Positions 1 through 9,296 of a DNA stretch of 64,000 nt are shown piece by piece. Below the pieces are notes generated by a model that saw nothing but the letters and a program-made list of their open reading frames with translations, made no database searches and was not told where the DNA came from. The translations under genes and the position numbers were made by a program. Numbering within the stretch: the first letter of the stretch is position 1; the number at the start of each line of letters is the position of its first letter. Origin of the DNA: Shimia sp039969785 (lineage in GTDB: Bacteria; Pseudomonadota; Alphaproteobacteria; Rhodobacterales; Rhodobacteraceae); NCBI RefSeq assembly GCF_039969785.1, contig NZ_JBDVNC010000022.1, positions 1-64,000 on the forward strand, given 5' to 3'.

Positions 1-141
1 GCCGTCAATTTCGTCATACGCCTTGAAGTCACCAAACTGTTTGGTGATCGCTGCCGTCAGCGTGGTTTTACCATGGTCAACGTGACCGATAGTGCCGATG
101 TTGCAGTGCGGCTTACTCCGCTCAAACTTTTCCTTAGCCAT
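1..141 (-). CDS. tuf: Elongation factor Tu, N-terminal part (cut by window edge)
   Basis: The first 47 codons of EF-Tu, the GTPase that brings aminoacyl-tRNA to the ribosome. The translation starts MAKEKFERSKPHCNIGTIGH and continues with the P-loop GHVDHGKT and then the switch I approach (KQFGDFKAYDEID). The ATG lies at 141 and the gene runs off the left edge. The family identity is unmistakable. Whether this is tufA or tufB cannot be told from the fragment. Confidence 0.97.
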   Translation of the reverse strand, partial: MAKEKFERSKPHCNIGTIGHVDHGKTTLTAAITKQFGDFKAYDEIDG

Positions 142-241
142 GATGGGCGCTTTCTAACAGTTGGGGGGCCTGCTGGCCCGTGATACCTCTACCGCGCGCG
201 ACATATTGCGTTGCGCAGCAAAAATCAAGCGGGGTTTCGTG

Positions 242-862
242 TTATCGCAGCTCGTCCAGTTGCCGTTGGCGTTCCTGCCGCTCGGCTTTGGATGTTTTCC
301 AGCAATTTGCCAGCGTTTCCGCAGGCACATCGTCGACCAGACAGTCGCGATTCTGATGCATCCACTCTTCGATTTCGCGGGTGGCATTATAAGTCAGGTT
401 CTCCATCTGCTCTTCCGGGCTCAGCGTGTATCCTGATCCAACCAGCGAGCCGCCGGTAAAGCTTTCCAGCACGATAATTTCGCGCGGTTCCTCGTTGAAC
501 TTGCCCCCGGCCCGGTCATCCCATGCGGTGACGGTGATGATCAGCGCCGACTTTGGCGAAAACAACAACGGCAATCCCGGAGGCGCCAGCGCATAACCTG
601 ACAGGTTCACACCGAAATGCACCAGACGCGTGCCGTCGTAACGTCCAAACCGCGTGTCGATGGCTTTTTTCATCGACGCGATGAACTCTTCTTTGTTGGC
701 TTCGCGCGACACCGGTCCCTTTTGGAAATCCGGTGCGACAACTATATTGTGCCCCAGCCTGAAATCACCCAAATCCGCGGGCGGACCGGTCACGGTTTCC
801 GTTGGCGCAGTACAGGCGGCCAACGTCACTAGGGCAATCAATATCACTGCAAAACGCGTCAT
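242..862 (-). CDS. Small exported lipoprotein of unknown function
   Basis: A 206-residue protein starting MTRFAVILIALVTLAAC. This is a short signal peptide with a lipobox (L-A-A-C, Cys17), so a lipid-anchored envelope protein is expected. An upstream in-frame start exists, but the signal peptide places the real start at 862. The middle has a beta-rich segment (FGVNLSGYALAPPGLPL, LIITVTAWDD) and the C-terminus is a charged helix (KTSKAERQERQRQLDELR). It is divergent from the P450 gene. I recognise no named family; similar lipoproteins are frequent in roseobacters. Confidence 0.8.
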   Translation of the reverse strand: MTRFAVILIALVTLAACTAPTETVTGPPADLGDFRLGHNIVVAPDFQKGPVSREANKEEFIASMKKAIDTRFGRYDGTRLVHFGVNLSGYALAPPGLPLLFSPKSALIITVTAWDDRAGGKFNEEPREIIVLESFTGGSLVGSGYTLSPEEQMENLTYNATREIEEWMHQNRDCLVDDVPAETLANCWKTSKAERQERQRQLDELR

Positions 863-976
863 GTTTCTCTCGGTCCGGACAAAATCCAGAAACCGATAGC
901 CTAAGCCCGCCATATTCGCAATCACAGCCTTCCCCAACGCCCAAAGGCACCCTATCTTTGTGGCAAAGGAGCGCCC

Positions 977-2329
977 ATGACCCAATCCGCTGTGCCTGTG
1001 CACGTGCCGCTGGCCACTGAACCGCTTGGCCTGATGGGCTCGCTCAAGGCCGCGCGCACCAATTTGTTGTCGATCCTGCCCGAAATCGCCGTGCGCCAGC
1101 CCATGGTGTCAGGGCGTACCGGCATTCGCTGGCATATGATCATGGATCCCGGTGCGATCCGGCATGTGCTGCTGGAACAGGTCGACAATTACCCAAAGTC
1201 CAAAGCCACCAAGAACATCCTGCGCCCGGCGATTGGTGACAGCCTGTTCATTGCCGAAGGCGCGCATTGGCGCTGGCAACGTCGCACCGCGGCACCGGTA
1301 TTTTCCCATCGCAACGTCATGAACCTTGCCCCGGTGATGAGCGCGGCTGCAAATCGCTCTGCCGACCGCATCACCGCCGCCGGGGATCGGGCCATTGATT
1401 TTCTCGACGACATGGTGCGCACCACATTTGACGTGATATCTGACGTGACCTTTTCGGGCGAAGGCAGTTTTGACAGCGACGCTGTACACCGTTCGATTGA
1501 CGCCTATATCGCCGAGGCCGGCAAGATTTCCCTGCTCGACATGCTGGGCCTGCCCGACTGGATACCGCGCCCAGGACGGCTGTTGTCCGGCAAGGTGGTG
1601 GCGCAGATGAAACAGGTTGCTGATGACGCCATCGACGCCCGCCGCCTGCGCGGACAGGGGGACATTCCCGACCTGCTTGATTTGCTGCTGGCCGGTGAAG
1701 ATCCCGAAACCAAACGGCGCATGAACACGTCCGAGCTGCGCGATAACCTGCTGACATTCATCGTCGCGGGCCATGAAACAACCGCGTTGACACTGGCATG
1801 GTCGCTGTATCTGTGCGCCTTTGATCAGGACGTGCAGGACCGCGCGCGTGCCGAAGCGCAATCGGTGATCTCTGGCACCACGGCGACAGGCGCAGATGTC
1901 GGGAACCTGCCCTTTATCCGCCAGATCGTGGACGAAGCGCTGCGGCTTTACCCACCGGCCGGGATCATTTCACGCACCGCAACAACCAACGACACGCTGT
2001 GCGCGCGTCAGATCAAACCGGGCGACACGGTGATGATCCCGATCTATGCGCTGCACCGCAATCATATGTTGTGGGATGACCCAAACGCCTTTCGTCCCGA
2101 TCGGTTTGCCGACCGCAAAGCCGTTGATCGCTATGCCTATCTGCCATTTGGAGACGGGCCGCGCATCTGTATTGGCGCGTCTTTCGCGATACAGGAGGCG
2201 GTGATCATTCTGGCCACGCTGCTGGCGCGGTTTCGGTTTGATCTGGTGCCCGGACGGGAACCTGATCCGGTGATGATCCTGACTTTGCGGCCCAACACCG
2301 GTGTCTGGCTGACCGCCACCCCGGTCTGA
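977..2329 (+). CDS. Cytochrome P450
   Basis: A 450-residue haem monooxygenase. Landmarks are the I-helix AGHETT at about 264-269, the K-helix ExxR (EALR, 320-323), and the haem-binding loop FGDGPRICIG (391-400) with Cys398 as thiolate ligand. There is no reductase or ferredoxin fusion, so electrons must come from a separate redox partner not seen nearby. The substrate is unknown. The overall style (AGHETTALTLAW, FRPDRF) resembles CYP4/CYP102-like bacterial fatty-acid or terpenoid hydroxylases rather than CYP101. Transcribed alone, divergent from the lipoprotein. Confidence 0.93.
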   Translation: MTQSAVPVHVPLATEPLGLMGSLKAARTNLLSILPEIAVRQPMVSGRTGIRWHMIMDPGAIRHVLLEQVDNYPKSKATKNILRPAIGDSLFIAEGAHWRWQRRTAAPVFSHRNVMNLAPVMSAAANRSADRITAAGDRAIDFLDDMVRTTFDVISDVTFSGEGSFDSDAVHRSIDAYIAEAGKISLLDMLGLPDWIPRPGRLLSGKVVAQMKQVADDAIDARRLRGQGDIPDLLDLLLAGEDPETKRRMNTSELRDNLLTFIVAGHETTALTLAWSLYLCAFDQDVQDRARAEAQSVISGTTATGADVGNLPFIRQIVDEALRLYPPAGIISRTATTNDTLCARQIKPGDTVMIPIYALHRNHMLWDDPNAFRPDRFADRKAVDRYAYLPFGDGPRICIGASFAIQEAVIILATLLARFRFDLVPGREPDPVMILTLRPNTGVWLTATPV

Positions 2330-2353
2330 AACAAGCGCTCCCGCCCCTTTTCA

Positions 2354-2402
2354 GTGCAGCAATGCTGCACGTCAAAGCGTTGGGCATAGCGGCTACGCCG
2401 CT
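2354..2402. other. Two adjacent hairpins between convergent genes
   Basis: In the convergent gap between the P450 and parC, GTGCAGC-AAT-GCTGCAC (2354-2370) and AGCGGC-TAC-GCCGCT (2388-2402) are perfect inverted repeats with three-base loops. Neither is followed by a T run. They may act as convergent transcription ends or simply be structured spacer. Confidence 0.3.
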
Positions 2403-2450
2403 GAATCGAACAAATGGCAGGTCTCACTCAGAAGACCATGAAAGCCGCGG

Positions 2451-4793
2451 TCAGGAAAATTTAAAGTCCCGTGGGAACCCATACGGGGCCTTTTTGCCCA
2501 CACCAGCCCGTTTGCCGAGCCATTCCGACATGTCCGGTTCGTGGCGCGTTTTGCCGCCGCCCATGCTCCAGCTCAGCCCGTCAGCCCAGTTGAAGGTGGT
2601 GATGTCAGACAAACCACCATCCAGCTCTAACGTGCCCTGACGCCCGCGCGCCATGTTGTACTTCTGAATGCGCACACCTTTGCCGCGTCCCATTTCGGGC
2701 AACTCATCGACAGGGAACACCAGAAAACGCCCGTTTTTGGAAACAACCGCCACGTGATCGCCCACCACCGGCAGGCAAATCACCGCCCTGGCATCATCTT
2801 TGACGTTCAGCACCTGTTTGCCGCTGCGGGTCTGAGCAATGACATCCCGTTCAGCCACAACAAACCCGTCCCCGATCGACGACGCGACAAGCAGCCTGCG
2901 ATCCGGCTGATGCACAAAGATGTCCAGAATCTCGGTTTCATTGGGCAGATCAACCATCAGACGCAACGGTTCGCCCATGCCCCGCCCACCGGGCAGATTG
3001 GCGGCGCTGACCGTGTAAAACCGCCCGTTTGTCCCAATTACCAAAAGCCGGTCCGTGGTTTCCGCGTGGAAAATAAACCGTGGTCCGTCGCCGTCTTTGA
3101 ATTTCAGCTCGCGGGTCAGATCGATATGGCCGGACATCGCCCGCACCCACCCCATCTGAGAACAGACAACCGTGATCGGCTCTCGTTCGATCATCGCCTC
3201 CAGCGGCACCTCTTCGACCTGGCCGGCCTCGGCAAATACCGTGCGGCGCGCGCCACCTTCGTAATCCTTGCCAAACAGCTTTTTGGTGTCTCTCAGCTGA
3301 TCCGAAATGCTGTCCCACTGAAGCCTTTCGCTTTCCAGCAAATCCTCCAGCCCGGCCCGCTCTTCCATCAACGCATCGCGTTCGCGCACCAGTTCCAGCT
3401 CTTCCAGACGGCGCAACGACCGCAGGCGCATGTTCAGGATTGCCTCGGCCTGAACGTCGCTCAACTCGCCTTCGCCCCTGGCTGGCAAAGGCGATACATA
3501 ATCATGCTCGGACGTGGCCCGCACATGATCCGTGCCCCAGTCTTCGGCCATCAAGGCCGGTTTGGGCGCGTCATCATAGCGGATAATGTCAATCACACGG
3601 TCCAGATTAAGGAAGGCAATGATGAAACCTTCCAAAACTTCCAACCGATGGTCGATCTTTTCCATCCGGTGCTGTGACCGGCGGATCAACACCTCGCGGC
3701 GGAAATCAAGGAACGCGCGCAGCACTTCCTTCATCGAACAGACCTTGGGCGTGACGCCATCGATCAGCACGTTCAGGTTCAGGCTGAACCGCACTTCCAG
3801 ATCAGAGCTGCGGAACAACATGCTCATCAACAGATCAGCATCAACATTCTTGGACTTGGGTTCCAGAACCAACCGCACGTCATCCGCGCTTTCATCGCGC
3901 ACATCCCCGAAAATCGGTATCTTCTTGTTCTGGATCAGCTCGGCCAGCTTTTCGATCAGCTTGGATTTCTGCACCTGATAGGGGATTTCAGTGACGACAA
4001 TCTGCCACTGCCCCCGGCCCAGATCTTCGATCTCCCACTTGGCACGCAGCCGGAACGACCCGCGCCCGGTGCGATAAGCCTGCGCAATGCTGTCACGCGG
4101 CTCGACAATCACGCCCCCGGTCGGAAAATCCGGCCCCGGCACATAATTCAGCAACGTGTCATCACGCACATCCGGCGTCTTGATCATATGCAGACAGGCG
4201 TCACACAGTTCAGATATATTATGCGGCGGAATGTTGGTCGCCATGCCCACGGCAATGCCGCTTGCGCCATTTGCCAAAAGGTTCGGGAACGTGGCCGGCA
4301 TCACCACAGGTTCGCGCAAAGTGCCGTCGTAATTGTCACGGTAATCAACCGCGTCTTCGTTCAACCCTTCCAGAAGCGCCTCGGCCACGGCCGTCATGCG
4401 TGCTTCGGTGTATCGGCTGGCCGCCGGGTTATCGCCGTCGATATTGCCGAAATTCCCCTGACCATCGACCAGCGGGTACCGCACGTTGAAATCCTGCGCC
4501 AGACGCGCCATTGCATCATAAATCGCCGCATCACCATGCGGGTGATAGTTGCCCATCACGTCGCCCGAGATTTTGGCCGACTTGCGGAACCCACCGTTGG
4601 AATTCAGCTTGAGCTCGCGCATCGCATACAAAATGCGCCGGTGCACAGGCTTAAGCCCGTCACGCGCATCGGGCAACGCACGGTGCATGATCGTGCTCAG
4701 CGCATAGGTCAGATAGCGCTCGCCGATGGCGCGGCGCAGCGGTTCTGTAATGGCGGGCACAGGCAGGTCTTCGTCGTCGATCTGATCACTCAT
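2451..4793 (-). CDS. parC: DNA topoisomerase IV subunit A
   Basis: A 780-residue type IIA topoisomerase subunit that decatenates chromosomes. The start MSDQIDDEDLPVPAITEPLR is preferred over a 30-codon upstream extension. The breakage-reunion domain has the catalytic Tyr118 in AASRYTEAR. The quinolone-determining stretch YHPHGDAAIYD carries Ala89 and Asp93 where E. coli ParC has Ser80 and Glu84. A C-terminal beta-pinwheel follows (GKQVLNVK, GRGKGVRIQKYN). Length fits ParC rather than GyrA, which is longer and has a full GyrA box. parE is not in this window. Confidence 0.93.
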   Translation of the reverse strand: MSDQIDDEDLPVPAITEPLRRAIGERYLTYALSTIMHRALPDARDGLKPVHRRILYAMRELKLNSNGGFRKSAKISGDVMGNYHPHGDAAIYDAMARLAQDFNVRYPLVDGQGNFGNIDGDNPAASRYTEARMTAVAEALLEGLNEDAVDYRDNYDGTLREPVVMPATFPNLLANGASGIAVGMATNIPPHNISELCDACLHMIKTPDVRDDTLLNYVPGPDFPTGGVIVEPRDSIAQAYRTGRGSFRLRAKWEIEDLGRGQWQIVVTEIPYQVQKSKLIEKLAELIQNKKIPIFGDVRDESADDVRLVLEPKSKNVDADLLMSMLFRSSDLEVRFSLNLNVLIDGVTPKVCSMKEVLRAFLDFRREVLIRRSQHRMEKIDHRLEVLEGFIIAFLNLDRVIDIIRYDDAPKPALMAEDWGTDHVRATSEHDYVSPLPARGEGELSDVQAEAILNMRLRSLRRLEELELVRERDALMEERAGLEDLLESERLQWDSISDQLRDTKKLFGKDYEGGARRTVFAEAGQVEEVPLEAMIEREPITVVCSQMGWVRAMSGHIDLTRELKFKDGDGPRFIFHAETTDRLLVIGTNGRFYTVSAANLPGGRGMGEPLRLMVDLPNETEILDIFVHQPDRRLLVASSIGDGFVVAERDVIAQTRSGKQVLNVKDDARAVICLPVVGDHVAVVSKNGRFLVFPVDELPEMGRGKGVRIQKYNMARGRQGTLELDGGLSDITTFNWADGLSWSMGGGKTRHEPDMSEWLGKRAGVGKKAPYGFPRDFKFS

Positions 4794-4952
4794 AAACCGG
4801 TGATACCCATTGGCTGCGACAGCGTAAAGCACGAGCATGGGGATAAGTGATGAAAATTTCCCCCTGCGCGCGCCCGGCGGCATGTGCTAGTGTACGAGTC
4901 ACCCAAAAGGGTTTTAATATCAATTCTTTGATTGTTCCGAGGTTTTAGAGTT

Positions 4953-5525
4953 ATGCGGTTTGTGCTGTTGAGTTTTGTTTTTCTTGGCTGGGCATTTTAT
5001 GAGCTCAGCGACGGTTCCGAATTTGAACCAAAGGCCCGGTCGTTGCCGGAAACACAACCTGCACCGGTTGAAACCATAAAACTGGCCAGCCACAACACGC
5101 CCAAATCGACCGGCACAGAAGACGCCGTTTTGGTCGCGTCAAACGCGCCAGTCATTCCGGTTCCAACAGTGCGCCGCGACCTCAGCCAATTGTTGGGCGC
5201 GCCTGAACCGACACCTGTGACGCCCGCCTCACTGTCTGCCCTCTCAACACCCGTCCCGGACCCGACAGCAACAGCGCCACTCGCGGAAACCAAGGCTGTC
5301 CCCGCCGTTCTTCCCAAAGATATCCGTCAGGTCCGGGGCAGCCGCGTCAACATGCGCGGCGGGCCGGGCACAGGCTATGGCGTTCTGGCCACTCTGAAAC
5401 GTGGACAACAGGTCATTGTCCTGCGCGAACCCGGCAATGGCTGGGCCAAACTCAAGGTGATCGATACCGGGCGCATTGGCTGGATGTCCGCCACCCTGCT
5501 GAAAAAAGTGCCTCAGGACCAATAA
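4953..5525 (+). CDS. SH3-domain protein, membrane-anchored or secreted
   Basis: A 190-residue protein with a hydrophobic N-terminus (MRFVLLSFVFLGWAFYELSD), a Pro/Thr/Ala-rich linker of about 100 residues, and a C-terminal bacterial SH3 domain of the SH3b type (QVRGSRVNMRGGPGTGYGVL ... GNGWAKLKV ... RIGWMSATLL). Such proteins usually sit in the periplasm and are thought to bind peptidoglycan or proteins. The ATG at 4953 is chosen because the signal segment begins there; a TTG start seven codons upstream is also open. Confidence 0.85.
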   Translation: MRFVLLSFVFLGWAFYELSDGSEFEPKARSLPETQPAPVETIKLASHNTPKSTGTEDAVLVASNAPVIPVPTVRRDLSQLLGAPEPTPVTPASLSALSTPVPDPTATAPLAETKAVPAVLPKDIRQVRGSRVNMRGGPGTGYGVLATLKRGQQVIVLREPGNGWAKLKVIDTGRIGWMSATLLKKVPQDQ

Positions 5526-5612
5526 ACCCACCGGGCTCCACAGTCGGGCTTGCACCTGTTGCCCTATCCCATACTCTGCGCGTGAAACTGCCAATGACAG
5601 GGCCGCGCGGAC

Positions 5613-6446
5613 ATGACCAAACAGAGCATTCTCATCACCGGTTGTTCGACCGGCATCGGGCACCAGTCAGCGCTGGCAATGCGTGACGCAGGCTGGCGTG
5701 TCTTTGCCTCGTGTCGCCAGCAAAAAGACTGTGACCGGCTGCGCACCGAAGGGTTTGAAAGCCCCCTGATCGACTATTGCGATCCGGCCTCCATCGAAAC
5801 CGGACTGGCCGAGGTGCTGGATGCAACCGGCGGCACGCTTGATGCACTGTTCAACAACGGCGCGCGCGGCCTGCCCGGCGCCGTCGAAGACGTGCCCACC
5901 GAAGCGTTTCGCGATCTGTTTGAAAGCAACCTGATCGGCTGGCACGACCTGACCCGGCGCATTCTGCCCGTCATGCGCGCGCAGGGGCACGGGCGCATCG
6001 TCAATTGTTCGTCGGTTCTGGGCTATGTGCCCATGCGCTATCGGGGCGCTTATGCTGCCACCAAATACGCGCTCGAAGGCTGGAGCGATTGTTTGCGCAT
6101 TGAACTGCGCGACACGGCTATCCACACGATCCTCATACAACCCGGCCCAATCACTACGGCCCTGCGTCGCAACAATGCGCGACTGTTCTTTCAGTGGATC
6201 GACTGGGAAAACTCTCCTTTCGCCAAAGACTATGAAACTTCGCTGGTAAAACGCTTCCGCGACACGGATCGTGGCCCCGATCCGTTTGAACTGCCAGCCA
6301 CTTCGGTCAGCGACAAACTGGTGACAGCGCTTACCGCGCGCCGTCCCAGCGCCCGCTACCGTGTCACAAAACCCGCCCACATCATGAACGTCCTGCGCCG
6401 CCTGCTGCCAACCTCTTTGCTCGATTGGGTGATCGCCAAGGGGTGA
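5613..6446 (+). CDS. Short-chain dehydrogenase/reductase
   Basis: A 277-residue classical SDR with a Rossmann fold. The NAD(P) motif TGCSTGIG is at residues 9-16, NNGARG lies in the middle, the catalytic Ser is in NCSSVLGY, and YAATK gives the Tyr-xxx-Lys pair. It ends with a longer helical tail than a minimal SDR (WIDWENSPFAKDYE, then a C-terminal helix), as in many uncharacterised alphaproteobacterial SDRs. The substrate cannot be assigned. It stands just upstream of a small membrane protein gene. Confidence 0.9.
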   Translation: MTKQSILITGCSTGIGHQSALAMRDAGWRVFASCRQQKDCDRLRTEGFESPLIDYCDPASIETGLAEVLDATGGTLDALFNNGARGLPGAVEDVPTEAFRDLFESNLIGWHDLTRRILPVMRAQGHGRIVNCSSVLGYVPMRYRGAYAATKYALEGWSDCLRIELRDTAIHTILIQPGPITTALRRNNARLFFQWIDWENSPFAKDYETSLVKRFRDTDRGPDPFELPATSVSDKLVTALTARRPSARYRVTKPAHIMNVLRRLLPTSLLDWVIAKG

Positions 6447-6527
6447 CACCGCGTAACAGATAAGACGGTTCAGTTTTGACCGCCAAAGGTCTACATCAGG
6501 ACAAGCACAGCATTCAGGAGCAGAATC

Positions 6528-6731
6528 ATGGCTAACGATCCTCTATTCTGGGTGGCCGCCATTGCCGCGTTCGGCGTGTTGGCCATTCTTATGATTGGCA
6601 TTGGTGGCTTTGCCAAAGGTGGCGCATTCAACAAAAAATACGGCAACAAGCTTATGCAGCTGCGCATCGCCGCTCAGTTTGTCGCGGTTTTGCTGATTCT
6701 ATTGTTTGTCTGGTTACGAGGCGGAAGCTGA
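6528..6731 (+). CDS. Twin-transmembrane HIG1-domain protein
   Basis: A 67-residue protein with two hydrophobic helices (about 6-28 and 47-63) around a basic loop, FAKGGAFNKKYGNKLMQLR. MQLRIAAQ matches the [IV]-x-R-x3-Q pattern of HIG1 (hypoxia-induced) proteins. Relatives in alphaproteobacteria and mitochondria associate with cytochrome oxidase. It ends three bases before the adenosyltransferase gene and is probably co-transcribed with it; this pairing is common in Rhodobacterales. Confidence 0.85.
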   Translation: MANDPLFWVAAIAAFGVLAILMIGIGGFAKGGAFNKKYGNKLMQLRIAAQFVAVLLILLFVWLRGGS

Positions 6732-6734
6732 TAC

Positions 6735-7307
6735 ATGGTTGTCCTGAATAAAATCTACACCCGCACGGGTGACAAAGGCACTACCGCGCTTGGTAATGGC
6801 GACCGCGTTGCCAAATTTGACCCGCGTGTGACGGCCTATGGCACGTCTGACGAACTGAATGCGACGCTGGGCATGGCGCGTCTGCATGCTACGGGACTGA
6901 TGGAAACTCAGCTGGCCGCAATCCAGAATGATCTATTCGATCTTGGCGCTGATCTGTGCCGCCCTGATCTTGCGGGCGACGCCACCGCTGAATACCCGCC
7001 CCTGCGCATGGTCGCGTCTCAGGTTGACCGCCTTGAGACTGAAATTGACGCGATGAACGACGTGCTGTCGCCGTTGCGCAGCTTTATTTTGCCCGGCGGG
7101 TCCGCCCTGGCCGCCCACCTGCACCTGTGCCGCACTGTGGCGCGGCGCGCCGAACGTTTGTCGGTGGAATTGTCTCAGAGCGAAGAGGTTAATCCGCATG
7201 TCGTCACCTATCTGAACCGGCTCAGCGACTGGTTCTTTGTAGCGGCCCGCATCGCAAATAATGACGGCGCAGATGACGTGCTGTGGGTGCCCGGCGCGAA
7301 TCGCTGA
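6735..7307 (+). CDS. Cob(I)yrinic acid a,c-diamide adenosyltransferase, PduO type
   Basis: A 190-residue corrinoid adenosyltransferase that moves the 5'-deoxyadenosyl group of ATP to cob(I)alamin. The N-terminal ATP-binding motif YTRTGDKGTTALGNGDRV and the subunit-interface block GTSDELNATLG are diagnostic of the PduO/MMAB family. The downstream CRTVARRAER and YLNRLSDWFF blocks are also typical. It follows the HIG1 gene with a three-base gap. The 252-base gap after it carries no gene; it ends in the promoter and ribosome binding site (GAAGGAG) of etfB. Confidence 0.93.
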   Translation: MVVLNKIYTRTGDKGTTALGNGDRVAKFDPRVTAYGTSDELNATLGMARLHATGLMETQLAAIQNDLFDLGADLCRPDLAGDATAEYPPLRMVASQVDRLETEIDAMNDVLSPLRSFILPGGSALAAHLHLCRTVARRAERLSVELSQSEEVNPHVVTYLNRLSDWFFVAARIANNDGADDVLWVPGANR

Positions 7308-7559
7308 CCACGCTTTTGACCCCGCTGCGGACTGGTCGCGCTAACATATCGCCTGACGTATTCTGGCGGAACGTCAACTTTCTTGCCCTGTGATCCATTG
7401 TTGCAAAAATCTTCACCTGAAACTGCGAAACGCGACGTCGTTGCACAGGAACGTGACGATTTTGCTCTGTTTCGGCGGCGCGCAAGCCTATATCAACGCC
7501 CCAAGAGCATCCATCAGAGCCGCCTGTCGGTTCAAACCTATTGAAGGAGTCTACCGCAT

Positions 7560-8318
7560 ATGAAGGTGCTAGTGCCTGTAAAGCGCGTGATTGATTATAA
7601 CGTGAAAGTGCGCGTGAAAGCGGACGGGAGCGGTGTTGATCTCGCCAACGTGAAAATGTCGATGAACCCGTTTGACGAGATTGCCGTAGAAGAGGCGATC
7701 CGTCTGAAGGAAGCTGGCAAAGCTGACGAGATCATCGCGGTGTCGATTGGTGTCAAACAGGCGCAGGAAACACTGCGAACAGCGTTGGCCATGGGGGCAG
7801 ATCGCGCCATTCTTGTGATCGCATCCGAAGATGTGCATCAGGACATCGAACCGCTGGCCGTGGCCCAGATTCTGGCCAAAATCGTGGCCGAAGAAGAGCC
7901 CGGCATTGTGCTGTGCGGCAAACAGGCGATCGACAATGACATGAACGCCACCGGCCAGATGCTGTCGGCGTTGCTTGGCTGGTCGCAGGGAACTTTTGCC
8001 TCTGAGCTGGACATTGACGGCGACGCGGCTGTTGTGACCCGCGAAGTGGATGGCGGTTTGCAAACCATCAAGGTCGCGATGCCCACCATCATCACCGTTG
8101 ATCTGCGCCTGAACGAGCCACGTTATGCGTCACTGCCCAACATCATGAAGGCCAAGCGTAAGCCGCTGGATGAAAAGACCGCCGCAGATTACGGCGTCGA
8201 TGTCACTCCGCGTTTGGAAATCGTTAAGACAGAAGAGCCCGCCGCACGTGCAGCTGGCATTATTGTCGGATCGGTTGATGAGCTGGTCGAGAAACTCAAA
8301 GATGCGGGGGCTGTGTAA
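7560..8318 (+). CDS. etfB: Electron transfer flavoprotein, beta subunit
   Basis: A 252-residue AMP-binding small subunit of ETF, which passes electrons from acyl-CoA and other dehydrogenases to ETF:ubiquinone oxidoreductase. It has the canonical N-terminus MKVLVPVKRVIDYNVKVRVK and the signature VDLRLNEPRYASLPNIMKAKRKPL. A strong GAAGGAG site precedes it. It overlaps etfA by one base, so the two are translationally coupled. Confidence 0.97.
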   Translation: MKVLVPVKRVIDYNVKVRVKADGSGVDLANVKMSMNPFDEIAVEEAIRLKEAGKADEIIAVSIGVKQAQETLRTALAMGADRAILVIASEDVHQDIEPLAVAQILAKIVAEEEPGIVLCGKQAIDNDMNATGQMLSALLGWSQGTFASELDIDGDAAVVTREVDGGLQTIKVAMPTIITVDLRLNEPRYASLPNIMKAKRKPLDEKTAADYGVDVTPRLEIVKTEEPAARAAGIIVGSVDELVEKLKDAGAV

Positions 8319-9247
8319 TGGCTGTTCTTCTCCTTGCCGAGGTTAACAATGGCGAACTGGCGATGGACGCCACCGCCAAGGCTGTAACCGCCGCTCAGTC
8401 GCTGGGCGACGTAACTGTTCTTGCCGCAGGTGGATCTGCCGCCGCAGCTGGTGACGCCGCGGCCACAATCGACGGCGTGGCACGCGTGCTGGTGGCCGAA
8501 GACGACAGCCTGGGCCACCGCCTTGCAGAATCGACCGCCGCGCTGATCGTCAGCCTGGCCGACGACTACGAACATATCGTTGCACCTGCCACGACCGACG
8601 CCAAAAACGTAATGCCGCGCGTCGCCGCGCTGTTGAACGTGATGGTGATCTCGGACGCCACCGACGTGGTGGACGGGTCGACATTTGTGCGCCCGATCTA
8701 TGCCGGCAACGCCATGCAGACGGTTAAATCCAGCGACGCCAAAAAGGTCATCACCTTCCGCACCTCGACCTTCGAGGCGGCCGGCACCGGTGGCTCAGCG
8801 TCCGTCGACACCGTGGCCGCAGCAGCCAATCCGGGCCTGTCCTCCTGGGTCGAAGATAAGGTTGCCGAAAGCGACCGCCCCGAGCTGACATCCGCCGGTG
8901 TGGTTGTGTCCGGTGGCCGTGGCGTGGGGTCAGAAGACGATTTTGCGCTGATCGAAAAGCTGGCTGACAAGCTGGGCGCCGCCGTGGGGGCATCGCGCGC
9001 TGCGGTGGATTCGGGCTATGCGCCAAACGACTGGCAGGTTGGTCAGACCGGCAAAGTGGTTGCCCCGGATCTTTACATCGCCGTCGGCATCTCGGGCGCA
9101 ATCCAACATCTGGCGGGCATGAAAGACTCCAAAGTGATCGTCGCGATCAACAAGGACGAAGAAGCCCCGATCTTCCAGGTCGCAGATTTCGGCCTCGTCG
9201 CCGACCTCTTCGCAGCAGTCCCGGAACTCACCGAAAAACTCGGGTAA
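8318..9247 (+). CDS. etfA: Electron transfer flavoprotein, alpha subunit
   Basis: A 309-residue FAD-binding subunit. The C-terminal half carries the FAD motif, with GGRGVGSEDDF, then GYAPNDWQVGQTGK, then YIAVGISGAIQHLAGM and AINKDEEAPIFQVADFGLVAD. It pairs with the preceding etfB and is followed by a strong hairpin terminator. In this context it probably serves fatty-acid and branched-chain oxidation, consistent with the hydroxyacyl-CoA dehydrogenase gene nearby. Confidence 0.97.
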   Translation: MAVLLLAEVNNGELAMDATAKAVTAAQSLGDVTVLAAGGSAAAAGDAAATIDGVARVLVAEDDSLGHRLAESTAALIVSLADDYEHIVAPATTDAKNVMPRVAALLNVMVISDATDVVDGSTFVRPIYAGNAMQTVKSSDAKKVITFRTSTFEAAGTGGSASVDTVAAAANPGLSSWVEDKVAESDRPELTSAGVVVSGGRGVGSEDDFALIEKLADKLGAAVGASRAAVDSGYAPNDWQVGQTGKVVAPDLYIAVGISGAIQHLAGMKDSKVIVAINKDEEAPIFQVADFGLVADLFAAVPELTEKLG

Positions 9248-9271
9248 AACGGACGCATTGCTAAATCGGAT

Positions 9272-9296
9272 AAGCCCGCCACATGGCGGGCTTTTT
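9272..9296. terminator. Rho-independent terminator after etfA
   Basis: AAGCCCGCC-ACAT-GGCGGGCTT followed by TTT: a nine-pair GC-rich stem with a four-base loop and T run. Because A residues precede the stem, it can also serve the convergent minus-strand gene that ends at 9296. Confidence 0.9.
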
